A stretch of DNA of 9,719 nucleotides from a bacterium (GCA_027624675.1 JAQBTZ010000017.1:1-9719), one strand, 5' to 3'. Shown: positions 1 to 5,704, counted from the first letter of the stretch. Translations and numbers: made by a program. The notes: generated by a model not told the origin, from the letters alone.

Positions 1-64
1 ATGTGCTGATCCGATTTCTCCTGGAGAAAGTGGGGGACCAGGAGAGTAGGCTTTTACCTAGGCA
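1..64 (+). rRNA. rrf: 5S ribosomal RNA, 3' portion (5' end outside the window)
   Basis: The segment carries the 3'-half signature of 5S rRNA: GTGCTGAT at 3-10 matches the conserved GCGCCGAU block. GAGAGTAGG at 42-50 is the universal loop E/helix V strand. ACCTAGGCA at 56-64 fits the 3' strand of terminal helix I, about 14 nt after GAGAGTAGG as in known 5S RNAs. The helix IV region (11-41) is longer than usual and can fold in more than one way, for example TTTCTC/GAGAAA or TCTCCTGG/CCAGGAGA. The exact 3' end is an estimate. A strong terminator follows, as expected at the end of an rRNA operon. The identification rests on motif matching only. Confidence 0.72.
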
Positions 65-112
65 ACACAACGTAAAAAATTTCAATGGCGAAATTATTAT
101 ACTTTTGTGTTG
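63..112 (+). other. Stem-loop in the 5S trailer
   Basis: CAACACAA (63-70) is perfectly complementary to TTGTGTTG (105-112). Inside it AATTTC (78-83) pairs with GAAATT (90-95), giving a two-tier stem-loop. It lies between the 5S 3' end and the terminator and may be a processing or protective structure in the precursor. No function is proven. Confidence 0.4.
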
Positions 113-115
113 TCG

Positions 116-171
116 CCCCCCAAGATTTCCGTGACAAAGTTGTCATGAAAGTCTTGGGGGGTTGTTTTTTT
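116..171 (+). terminator. Intrinsic terminator of the rRNA operon
   Basis: Arms 116-137 and 140-161 form a 22-bp hairpin with a 2-nt AG loop. It begins with six C:G pairs, contains one C-A mismatch and two G-U wobbles, and is followed by TTGTTTTTTT (162-171). This is the strongest rho-independent terminator in the window and ends transcription before the toxin-antitoxin promoter. Confidence 0.92.
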
Positions 172-181
172 AATTAAACCC

Positions 182-210
182 TTTACAAAATACGTATTTC
201 ATATTAGTAT
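182..210 (+). promoter_or_regulatory. Promoter of the toxin-antitoxin pair, with palindromic candidate operator
   Basis: TTTACA (182-187) and TAGTAT (205-210) are separated by 17 nt and match the sigma-70 type -35 and -10 boxes at 5/6 and 4/6 positions. Between them lies AAATACGTATTT (188-199), a perfect 12-bp palindrome. The ATG at 217 is only 6 nt past the -10, so the mRNA would start at or next to the start codon (leaderless). A palindrome in the spacer fits autorepression by the AbrB-type product, which is an inference. Confidence 0.55.
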
Positions 211-216
211 GAATTT

Positions 217-522
217 ATGAATAATAAAGATATTGAAATTGTAAAAGTAATGGAAAGAGGGCAGGTAACTATCCCTAAAATGATTAGAACTGTTTTAAAC
301 ATTTCTCCAGGAACAAAAATGTTTGTATCTATACTTGACGATAGTAATATATTGTTTAGTGTCCCTAATATTGAAGTTATGAAAAAGAGTGTTAATTCTG
401 AAAAGTATTTTGGTTTCTTTGCTAATAGAAGAAAGACTCCTTTAACTCAAAAAGAGATGGATAAGGTTGTAAGATCTGCTGTTGTTAAAAAATTTAAAAA
501 GAAGAATGCTGACTTATCTTGA
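217..522 (+). CDS. AbrB/SpoVT-type antitoxin (VapB-like)
   Basis: A 101-aa protein whose residues about 6-52 form a swapped-hairpin AbrB DNA-binding domain, recognised by ERGQVTIPKMIR followed by LNISPGTK. Such dimers bind palindromic operators, and in toxin-antitoxin pairs their C-terminal tail covers a PIN toxin. Here residues 55-101 are basic and hydrophobic and could serve that role. The ATG at 217 is preferred because the -10 box ends 6 nt upstream and an earlier ATG (209) stops after three codons; no Shine-Dalgarno is visible, consistent with a leaderless start. The gene overlaps the PIN toxin gene by 17 nt, implying translational coupling. Family assignment is firm; the antitoxin role is inferred from the neighbour. 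Confidence 0.88.
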   Translation: MNNKDIEIVKVMERGQVTIPKMIRTVLNISPGTKMFVSILDDSNILFSVPNIEVMKKSVNSEKYFGFFANRRKTPLTQKEMDKVVRSAVVKKFKKKNADLS

Positions 523-889
523 TACTAATATACTTATAAGATATTTAACTAGAGATATTGAAAGTCAAGCTCGAAAGGCTAAAGGTTTAATTGAATCAGG
601 AAATGTTATTTTTATTCCCGATGTAGTTTTCCCAGAAGTTGCATATATATTAATTAGTCAATATGAAAGCAACAGAAATGAGGTGATTGATGCACTAACT
701 TCGATTGTTAATAGAGATAATGTTAAATGCAATGAATATATACTTTGGGCTTTATCACTTTATGAAAAAACAAAAAATGATATTGCAGATTGTATTATAG
801 TTTCGCAGTCGTTGCAGAATCTTTCTCAACTTGCAACTTTTGATAAAGTGCTACTTAAGATTGAAGATGTTATTCCCTTTAAGTTTTAA
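506..889 (+). CDS. PIN-domain ribonuclease toxin (VapC-like)
   Basis: A 127-aa PIN-domain protein, the usual size for VapC toxins, which are Mg-dependent endoribonucleases acting on tRNA or rRNA. Acidic residues fitting the PIN active site are D6 (in LDTNILIRYL), E44 (in FPEVAYIL), D95 (in NDIADC) and D113 (in LATFDK). The ATG at 506 is chosen over the upstream TTG at 482 because the fold begins directly with MLTYLDTN; the eight extra residues from the TTG are only a basic extension. The start lies inside the antitoxin gene (17-nt overlap), a classic toxin-antitoxin arrangement. The RNA target cannot be predicted. All catalytic positions look intact, so the toxin should be active. Confidence 0.88.
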   Translation: MLTYLDTNILIRYLTRDIESQARKAKGLIESGNVIFIPDVVFPEVAYILISQYESNRNEVIDALTSIVNRDNVKCNEYILWALSLYEKTKNDIADCIIVSQSLQNLSQLATFDKVLLKIEDVIPFKF

Positions 890-965
890 AACATACTTTC
901 TTCTTTATCATTTCAATTAAAAATACTATTATAAAATCCTAGTACGAAGTAGAAACCAAAAAATC

Positions 966-1658
966 ATGATTACAATAGAATATTTAGGACAATCAAGTTT
1001 TAAGATAAGTAACGGTGAAACTAAGATAATAATTGATCCGTTTGAGCCAAAGGCAACAAATTTAAAATGGAGTATGCAAGAGGCTGATACAGTTTTAGTT
1101 TCTCATAACCACGCAGATCATAATTATATTGCAGGTGTTAAGGGTTTTGAAAAGGCAAAACTTTCATCTGGAAAGGTTGGCGATAAGCAATTTTTGGTCT
1201 ATGGGTCTGGAGAGTATGAGGTAAATGGTGTTCAGATAATGGGCCTTTCAAGTTTTCATGACAATAAAAAGGGTGCCGAGCGAGGTGAAAATACTATTTT
1301 CATAATTCATATTGAGGATTTTGTTATTGCTCATTTAGGTGATATAGGGCATGACTTAACCGAGGCACAGTACGAAGAGGTAAGTAATGCAAATATATTA
1401 ATGATTCCAGTTGGTGGATTTTATACTATTGATCATGATATTGCAGAGAAAATAGTTGCTAATGTTGAGCCAAATATTATTATTCCAATGCATTATAAGG
1501 CAGAAAGAACAGATGAAATTGGCAAAAATTTAGATGAAGTTGATAAGTTTTTAACTAGTGTTAGTGCTGAGGATATAATTAATGATGATAAACTAAAGCT
1601 TAAAACATCGACTAGTTTGGATCAGGATAAGACTGTTGTTTGGGTAAAAGCTCAATGA
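966..1658 (+). CDS. UlaG-like metallo-beta-lactamase-fold hydrolase
   Basis: A 230-aa cytosolic metal-dependent hydrolase of the MBL superfamily. It starts with the strand pattern ITIEYLGQSSFKI typical of UlaG/UPF0173-like members. The metal-binding signature is SHNHADH with H47, H49, D51 and H52. Further probable ligands are H98 (SSFHD), D126 (HLGDIGH) and H176 (IPMHYK). Substrates in this family range from ascorbate-6-phosphate lactone to phosphodiesters, so none is assigned. The 76-nt upstream gap contains TATTATAAA at 927-935, a possible -10 region, but no convincing -35 and no Shine-Dalgarno. A 104-nt gap with a REP-like element separates it from dnaB. The family is sure; the reaction is unknown. 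Confidence 0.85.
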   Translation: MITIEYLGQSSFKISNGETKIIIDPFEPKATNLKWSMQEADTVLVSHNHADHNYIAGVKGFEKAKLSSGKVGDKQFLVYGSGEYEVNGVQIMGLSSFHDNKKGAERGENTIFIIHIEDFVIAHLGDIGHDLTEAQYEEVSNANILMIPVGGFYTIDHDIAEKIVANVEPNIIIPMHYKAERTDEIGKNLDEVDKFLTSVSAEDIINDDKLKLKTSTSLDQDKTVVWVKAQ

Positions 1659-1659
1659 G

Positions 1660-1725
1660 CATCTGTGAGTGAAAGCGAACAGTTTGCGAATTAGTCCTGA
1701 GCGAGTGTAATGAGTCGAAGGATCC
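1660..1725 (+). repeat. Candidate REP-like intergenic element
   Basis: This stretch is richer in G+C than its surroundings and begins immediately after the hydrolase stop. It contains a direct repeat GCGAA (1675-1679, 1686-1690) and a block TCCTGAGCGA...TCGAAGGA (1695-1722) whose ends are complementary (TCCT/AGGA, then CGA/TCG). The style resembles the TCCTTCGACTC...CTCAGGA family of short interspersed palindromic elements seen in many bacterial genomes, an assignment from memory. No T-tract follows, so it is not an ordinary intrinsic terminator. Copy number cannot be judged from one window. Confidence 0.4.
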
Positions 1726-1762
1726 AGAGAAAAAAATTAGTAAGTAATAGTAGTTAATAATT

Positions 1763-3091
1763 ATGGATACAAATCAGGTAAAAGTACCACCACAAAACCT
1801 AGATGCAGAAAAGTCCGTACTAGGGGCAATTTTGTTAGATCCCGATGGATTAATTAATGTGTTAGAGTTTTTAACAGAGGATCATTTTTACTCAAGTCGC
1901 CATGCCACTATTTTTAAAGCAATGATTCAGCTTTTTGATGAAAGGTTGCCAATTGATCTTGTTACGCTACCTGACAGGCTTGCTAAAAACAAAGAGCTAG
2001 ATAGGTGTGGAGGAGTTGAGTATCTAGCCGATTTGGTTTCATTTACCCCAAGTAGTGTAAACCTTGAAACTTATGGTAGGTTAGTTAAAGAAACTGCGGT
2101 TAAGCGAAAACTAATCCAAACTGCAACAAAAATTGCAGAGATGGGTTATGATGGCAATATTGAAGTTGACGAGTTATTAGACGAGGCAGAACAAACGCTA
2201 TATTCAGTATCACAAGAAAATTTAAAAGAGGATTTTGTGCCTTTGCGAAATATATTAGAAAAAAGTTTTGATAGGTTAGATGAGCTTCATAGGAACAAAG
2301 GCGAGATGCGAGGAGTTCCGACTGGACTTGCAAAACTTGATCATATGCTAAGTGGACTTCAAGAATCAAACCTTATTATATTGGCAGCACGCCCTTCAGT
2401 TGGTAAAAGTAGCTTGGCAACAAACATAGCACAATATGCAGCCATTGAAAAAAAAGTTCCAATTGGTATTTTTTCTTTAGAAATGAGTGCAAATCAACTT
2501 TCGGATAGAATGTTAAGTAGTCAGTCTGATGTTGATTCTTGGAAAATCTCAACTGGAAATCTAAATGATGGTGATTTTGACAAGATTACACTTGCAATGG
2601 GAGAGCTTGCAGAGGCACCTATTTTTATAGATGATACACCGGGAATTAATATTATGGAGCTTAGAGCAAAGGCTAGACGTTTACATGCAGAGCACAAGGT
2701 TGGAATGATTATTGTAGATTACTTACAGTTAGTACAGGGTCGAAGAAATGAAAATAGAGTACAAGAGGTTTCTGATATTTCACAGGCATTGAAAAATATA
2801 GCAAGAGAGCTTAGTATTCCAGTTTTAGCACTAGCCCAGCTTAGTCGTGCAGTTGAGAGTAGGGGAGAGACAAGACCAAAACTTTCAGATTTGCGAGAGT
2901 CGGGAAGTATTGAGCAAGATGCTGATGTAGTGATGTTTTTGTATAGACCAAGTGATGAAAACCGAGAGTCGGTACATTTAAGCATTGCAAAACACAGAAA
3001 TGGCCCAACAGGTGAAATCCCGCTATATTTTAGAGGTGGTAGAACCAAGTTTTACGAGATGGAAACTACTAAGGTTGAGGTTGAGGAGTAA
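1763..3091 (+). CDS. dnaB: Replicative DNA helicase DnaB
   Basis: A 442-aa hexameric 5'-3' helicase that unwinds DNA at the replication fork, at the usual length for bacterial DnaB and without an intein. The N-terminal primase-interacting domain spans about residues 8-110 (PPQNLDAEKSVLGAILLD). The RecA-like motor domain follows from about 185: Walker A ARPSVGKSS (209-217, K215), catalytic Glu in SLEMS (E240), Walker B in MIIVDYLQL (D319), the polar sensor in LALAQLSR (Q359), and the arginine-finger region KHRNGPTGE (R412). The C-terminus carries a short acidic tail. The ATG lacks an upstream Shine-Dalgarno, and no convincing own promoter is seen in the 104-nt gap. All functional motifs are present, so it should be the essential replicative helicase. 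Confidence 0.97.
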   Translation: MDTNQVKVPPQNLDAEKSVLGAILLDPDGLINVLEFLTEDHFYSSRHATIFKAMIQLFDERLPIDLVTLPDRLAKNKELDRCGGVEYLADLVSFTPSSVNLETYGRLVKETAVKRKLIQTATKIAEMGYDGNIEVDELLDEAEQTLYSVSQENLKEDFVPLRNILEKSFDRLDELHRNKGEMRGVPTGLAKLDHMLSGLQESNLIILAARPSVGKSSLATNIAQYAAIEKKVPIGIFSLEMSANQLSDRMLSSQSDVDSWKISTGNLNDGDFDKITLAMGELAEAPIFIDDTPGINIMELRAKARRLHAEHKVGMIIVDYLQLVQGRRNENRVQEVSDISQALKNIARELSIPVLALAQLSRAVESRGETRPKLSDLRESGSIEQDADVVMFLYRPSDENRESVHLSIAKHRNGPTGEIPLYFRGGRTKFYEMETTKVEVEE

Positions 3092-3152
3092 GAGGATTAG
3101 TATCTAGTATCGTGTATTTAGTACGTTGAAAGTAATTAGTAAAATTAAATAT

Positions 3153-3237
3153 GCCAGAGTGGCGGAATTGGCATACGCGCACGACTCAAAATCGTGTCCC
3201 GCAAGGGATGAGGGTTCAACTCCCTCCTCTGGCACCA
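3153..3237 (+). tRNA. tRNA-Leu (anticodon CAA)
   Basis: An 85-nt tRNA with acceptor stem GCCAGAG/CTCTGGC, discriminator A and an encoded CCA end (3235-3237). The anticodon stem is CACGA/TCGTG around the loop CTCAAAA, giving anticodon CAA at 3187-3189 (reads UUG). A long variable arm (about TCCCGCAAGGGA) marks a class II tRNA, and the T arm has GGG-TTCAACT-CCC. TAAAAT at 3140-3145 preceded by TTAGTA at 3118-3123 (16-nt spacer) is a weak possible promoter starting close to the mature 5' end; otherwise it may be co-transcribed with dnaB. Confidence 0.97.
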
Positions 3238-3241
3238 TAAA

Positions 3242-3266
3242 AACTTAGTTGTAATCAACTTAGTTG
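3242..3266 (+). repeat. Paired AACTTAGTTG repeats over the -35 region of the EF-P promoter
   Basis: AACTTAGTTG occurs at 3242-3251 and 3257-3266, 15 bp apart. Each copy contains the odd-length palindrome AACT-T-AGTT. The pair also forms an inverted repeat CTTAGTTG-TAAT-CAACTTAG (3244-3263) with one mismatch. Its overlap with the -35 suggests an operator; no T-tract follows, so a terminator for the tRNA is less likely. Confidence 0.45.
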
Positions 3267-3279
3267 CTTGTGGTATACT
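3249..3279 (+). promoter_or_regulatory. Extended -10 promoter of the EF-P operon
   Basis: TATACT (3274-3279) is preceded by TGG (3271-3273), a full extended -10 (TGnTATAAT-like, 5/6). A partial -35, TTGTAA (3249-3254), lies at a long 19-nt spacing that an extended -10 can tolerate. The ATG of the EF-P gene begins 8 nt after the -10 ends, so the predicted transcript is leaderless. Confidence 0.6.
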
Positions 3280-3286
3280 ATCACTC

Positions 3287-3841
3287 ATGAAAATCACAGA
3301 TGCAAAAAATGGTGTTGTATATAAAGAGGATGGCCAGCCTTTGTTGGTACTAAAATACTCTCATACTAAAATGGGTCGAGGTACTGCAACAATTAGGGTT
3401 AAGGTTAAAAACCTTTTAACAGGTGTTATTCAAGAAAAATCATATATCAATAGCTATACGTTGGAACCTGCAGATGTTTCTAAAAAAACTGTTCAATTTT
3501 TATATAAAGATGAGGATAACTGTATGTTTATGGATCCAACAACTTTTGAACAATTTAATATTGATAACGAGACAGTAGGTGAGAAATTAAATTATTTAAA
3601 CGATGGTTCAAATGTTTTTGTAACTTATTTTGAAGAAACTCCAATTTTAGTTGAAACATTAATTAATGAGAAATTTTCTGTAACTTACACAGAGCCTGCA
3701 GAAAAGGGTGATACCAGCGGTAGAGCTTATAAACCAGCAACTATAAATACAGGGGCAACAGTTATGGTGCCACTTTTTATTAATACTAATGATACAATTG
3801 TTGTTAATACTGATACAGGTGATTATGTAGAAAGAGGGTAG
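3287..3841 (+). CDS. efp: Elongation factor P
   Basis: A 184-aa three-domain EF-P, full length for the family, which binds between the P and E sites of the ribosome and relieves stalling at consecutive prolines. The N-terminal KOW-like domain (about 1-62) holds the tip loop HTKMGRGTATIRVK. Domain II follows (about 65-127, TFEQFNID) and domain III ends with GDTSGRAYKPATINTGA and the typical GDYVERG tail. The tip residue aligned with the modified lysine of E. coli EF-P (K34) is Arg31, so lysylation by EpmA is not expected. The start is set by a leaderless promoter 8 nt upstream. Only 16 nt separate it from the next gene, so it probably heads an operon with the Lgt-like/DksA-like fusion and the LspA-like gene. 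Confidence 0.96.
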   Translation: MKITDAKNGVVYKEDGQPLLVLKYSHTKMGRGTATIRVKVKNLLTGVIQEKSYINSYTLEPADVSKKTVQFLYKDEDNCMFMDPTTFEQFNIDNETVGEKLNYLNDGSNVFVTYFEETPILVETLINEKFSVTYTEPAEKGDTSGRAYKPATINTGATVMVPLFINTNDTIVVNTDTGDYVERG

Positions 3842-3857
3842 TTTCTATCTTGGTACC

Positions 3858-4853
3858 ATGCAAATTCTAATTAGCTTTTTAAACTTTTTATCTATATTTC
3901 TTATTATTTTTATTGGTCTTTTTATTTTCTGGGGAAACATGTATAGACAGGGTTTTAGAAATGAAAAGATCTGGAACTTTGTTGCCGTTTTATCTGCGAT
4001 ATCATTAATTTTAGGTAAGGTTTTGTATATTGTTTCTTCTAATAAATCTGTTGACCTGAGTTTTAGTGCACTAATTAGTCCACCATATTTGATTGGGGGT
4101 ATTATTGTTGGGGCAGTATTTGTAACTAGTGTTATATCTAGCGCTAATAATTGGTCAGTTTTTAGAGCAGGGGATTATGTCGCCTTATCTTTAAATTTCT
4201 TTTTACTTGCTTTTGGTTTACATAGAACAATATTTTTATTTGTTGCAAGCAATAAACTTAATTTTATTGATACGGGTATAGTACTTTTATACTTAGTACT
4301 ATATATATTTCTAACTATGTCACTTAGGACTCAGGTTTTTTCAGGATATATTTTTACGGTCTTTTTAATTGTTGTTTCTATTATTGAATCTGTGGGTTTA
4401 TTTTTAATAACAAATACATTTCAATTTTCACATACGATTTATTTTGCTATTATTATTTTTGCAGTAATAAATTTATTCGAAAGATATAAGGAGATTAAAA
4501 TAATGCAGACAAACTTACCAGAAGATTTTATAGATGAAATGAAAGTGAGACTAGAAGAAAAGAAAAAAGAAATTTCTGAGGATTTAGGCGATTTAAATGA
4601 GGCTGATTCTTTTGTTAAAGATGAAACTAGAGTAGAACATAATGCAGAGCCAGCAGAAGAGGCACAAGAACTAGAAGAACACTACGATAACGTAGCAAAT
4701 CGAGGTGTTTTGTTAAGGATTAAAGAACAGATTAATAAAGCGTTAGGCAGAATTAAAAAGGGCAATTATGGAGTAGATGAAAATACTGGAAAGCCAATTA
4801 GCAAAGAAAGATTAGAGGCTGACCCATCTGCAACTACAAATGTTAACCCATAA
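3858..4853 (+). CDS. Seven-TM Lgt-like membrane domain fused to a zinc-less DksA/TraR-like domain
   Basis: A 331-aa protein in two parts. Residues 1-207 contain about seven hydrophobic segments (3-25, 40-60, 72-95, 105-129, 138-155, 162-185, 190-206), the number in prolipoprotein diacylglyceryl transferase. ILGKVLYIVS (51-60) and IGGIIVG (79-85) resemble the GaRlGYvl and HGGllGg blocks of Lgt, but the His is replaced by Ile79, and the GRxGNF block is represented at most by GLHRTIF (120-126). Residues 220-331 form a coiled coil followed by ALGRIKKGNYG and ISKERLEADPSAT, diagnostic of the DksA/TraR C4 finger family. The four expected cysteines are D307, T310, N328 and P331. The acidic tip motif appears as EPAEEA (264-269). 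The last 14 nt overlap the LspA-like gene. The DksA-like part is confident; Lgt homology is an eye alignment and could be wrong. Confidence 0.7.
   Translation: MQILISFLNFLSIFLIIFIGLFIFWGNMYRQGFRNEKIWNFVAVLSAISLILGKVLYIVSSNKSVDLSFSALISPPYLIGGIIVGAVFVTSVISSANNWSVFRAGDYVALSLNFFLLAFGLHRTIFLFVASNKLNFIDTGIVLLYLVLYIFLTMSLRTQVFSGYIFTVFLIVVSIIESVGLFLITNTFQFSHTIYFAIIIFAVINLFERYKEIKIMQTNLPEDFIDEMKVRLEEKKKEISEDLGDLNEADSFVKDETRVEHNAEPAEEAQELEEHYDNVANRGVLLRIKEQINKALGRIKKGNYGVDENTGKPISKERLEADPSATTNVNP
4488..4505 (+). promoter_or_regulatory. Internal Shine-Dalgarno and possible second start (Met216)
   Basis: AAGGAG (4488-4493) sits 9 nt before an in-frame ATG (4503-4505). It lies exactly at the junction between the membrane part and the DksA/TraR-like part. 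Starting there would yield a soluble protein of about 116 aa. Recognised starts in this window lack such a ribosome binding site, though purine-rich AAGGAG or GGAGG strings also occur by chance inside other genes. Confidence 0.35.
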
Positions 4854-5265
4854 GTTTAACGCCATTTCTTTTTTGATATTATCTTTAATATTGATTATTT
4901 CCGATCAATTTTCAAGAGCTTATGTTTTAGATACAGAAATTGCATATCAAAAAAACAGTTTATTTATATTAGGTTTAGTAAATTTAAATAAATGGGTTTA
5001 TTTATTACTTGTTGTTGTTTTTGTTTGGTTTCTTATTAAAAATTTTCAACAAAATAAAGGTATTTTTCAAAAAATCACGCTACTTTTTATTGTATCGGGG
5101 GTAATTTCGCAAGCAATAAGTAGGATTTGGTATGGAAATGTTATTGATTTTATTAACATACTTAATGTTACATATGTTAATCTTGCAGATTTGTATATTG
5201 TTTGTGGGGTTGTAGTGTTTTTTATTTACTCTAGTATTAGTAAAGTTGAAAGGGGAACCCATTAA
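4840..5265 (+). CDS. Divergent signal peptidase II-like protein
   Basis: A 141-aa membrane protein with about four hydrophobic segments (8-22, 50-68, 78-95, 115-132), like LspA, the aspartic protease that cleaves lipoprotein signal peptides. The C-terminal signature is recognisable: GVISQAISRIWYGNVIDF and YVNLADLYIVCG, with the catalytic dyad at D103 and D117. SDQFSRAY (21-28) matches the N-terminal D-Q-x-x-K region. Deviations are Q91 and S94 where LspA normally has N and D (NxxDR), loss of the glycines of the NxGaaFG motif (here KNSLFILG), and a short loop between the two aspartates. It overlaps the upstream gene by 14 nt, which places it beside the Lgt-like domain. It may be an active minimal LspA or a relative with altered specificity. 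Confidence 0.72.
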   Translation: MLTHKFNAISFLILSLILIISDQFSRAYVLDTEIAYQKNSLFILGLVNLNKWVYLLLVVVFVWFLIKNFQQNKGIFQKITLLFIVSGVISQAISRIWYGNVIDFINILNVTYVNLADLYIVCGVVVFFIYSSISKVERGTH

Positions 5266-5274
5266 TAGTATAAT
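5246..5274 (+). promoter_or_regulatory. Near-consensus promoter for speD-eamA
   Basis: TTGAAA (5246-5251) and a perfect TATAAT (5269-5274) are separated by the ideal 17 nt, the best-spaced sigma-70 type promoter in the window. It spans the end of the lspA-like gene. The transcription start would be near 5281, leaving about 20 nt of leader before the SpeD ATG. The leader has no Shine-Dalgarno and contains a three-codon ORF (5288-5299). Confidence 0.75.
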
Positions 5275-5302
5275 GATTACCGTACTTATGAAACAGTAGA
5301 AT

Positions 5303-5704
5303 ATGGAATATATACAATTTGGATATCATTTAATGTTAGATTTTTACGGCTGTGATGTTGAGGCACTTTCGAGTATGGATAAGTGTTACGAAGCGCTAGA
5401 TAAACTACCAGCAGTTTTATCTATGCATAAATTAATTCCTCCTTATGTAATTTCTGCAGATAGTAACGAGGATAATGGTGGCAAAGACCCTGGGGGGTTT
5501 TCTGGCTTTGTTATTATCGCAGAGTCCCATATTAGTTTACACACATTTATAAAAAGAGGGTTTGTTAGTATTGATGTTTACTCTTGTAACGAGTTTGATA
5601 AGCAAGTTGCTACAGATTTTTTAAGCAATATTTTTCAACCAAAAGACATAGAGGAAAATTTTGTTAAAAGAGGTACAAAGTATCCTGTTAATAATATTTA
5701 CTAA
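5303..5704 (+). CDS. speD: SpeD-family pyruvoyl-dependent decarboxylase (AdoMet decarboxylase-like)
   Basis: A 133-aa proenzyme of the prokaryotic S-adenosylmethionine decarboxylase family, which cleaves itself to create a pyruvoyl cofactor. The self-cleavage site is in IIAESHISLHTF between E74 and S75. Processing and catalytic residues corresponding to H68 and C83 of the Thermotoga enzyme are H80 and C95 (VYSCNEFD). The N-terminus has the HLMLDFYGCD block (9-18). Compared with the short bacterial form, about 12 residues (around 51-63, SADSNEDNGGKDP) are inserted before the cleavage site, as in a known longer subclass. No spermidine synthase gene is nearby. Some SpeD homologues are reported to decarboxylate ornithine or arginine instead, so the substrate is open. 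A strong promoter lies upstream and a transporter gene follows after 17 nt. Confidence 0.88.
   Translation: MEYIQFGYHLMLDFYGCDVEALSSMDKCYEALDKLPAVLSMHKLIPPYVISADSNEDNGGKDPGGFSGFVIIAESHISLHTFIKRGFVSIDVYSCNEFDKQVATDFLSNIFQPKDIEENFVKRGTKYPVNNIY

Noticed and set aside
482..505. TTG start giving an eight-residue longer PIN toxin
   Set aside because: The extension is only basic residues, and the PIN fold starts directly at the ATG (506); no ribosome binding site favours the TTG.
2100..3048. Long open frames on the minus strand within dnaB
   Set aside because: They are antisense shadows of a strongly supported gene and show no recognisable domain.
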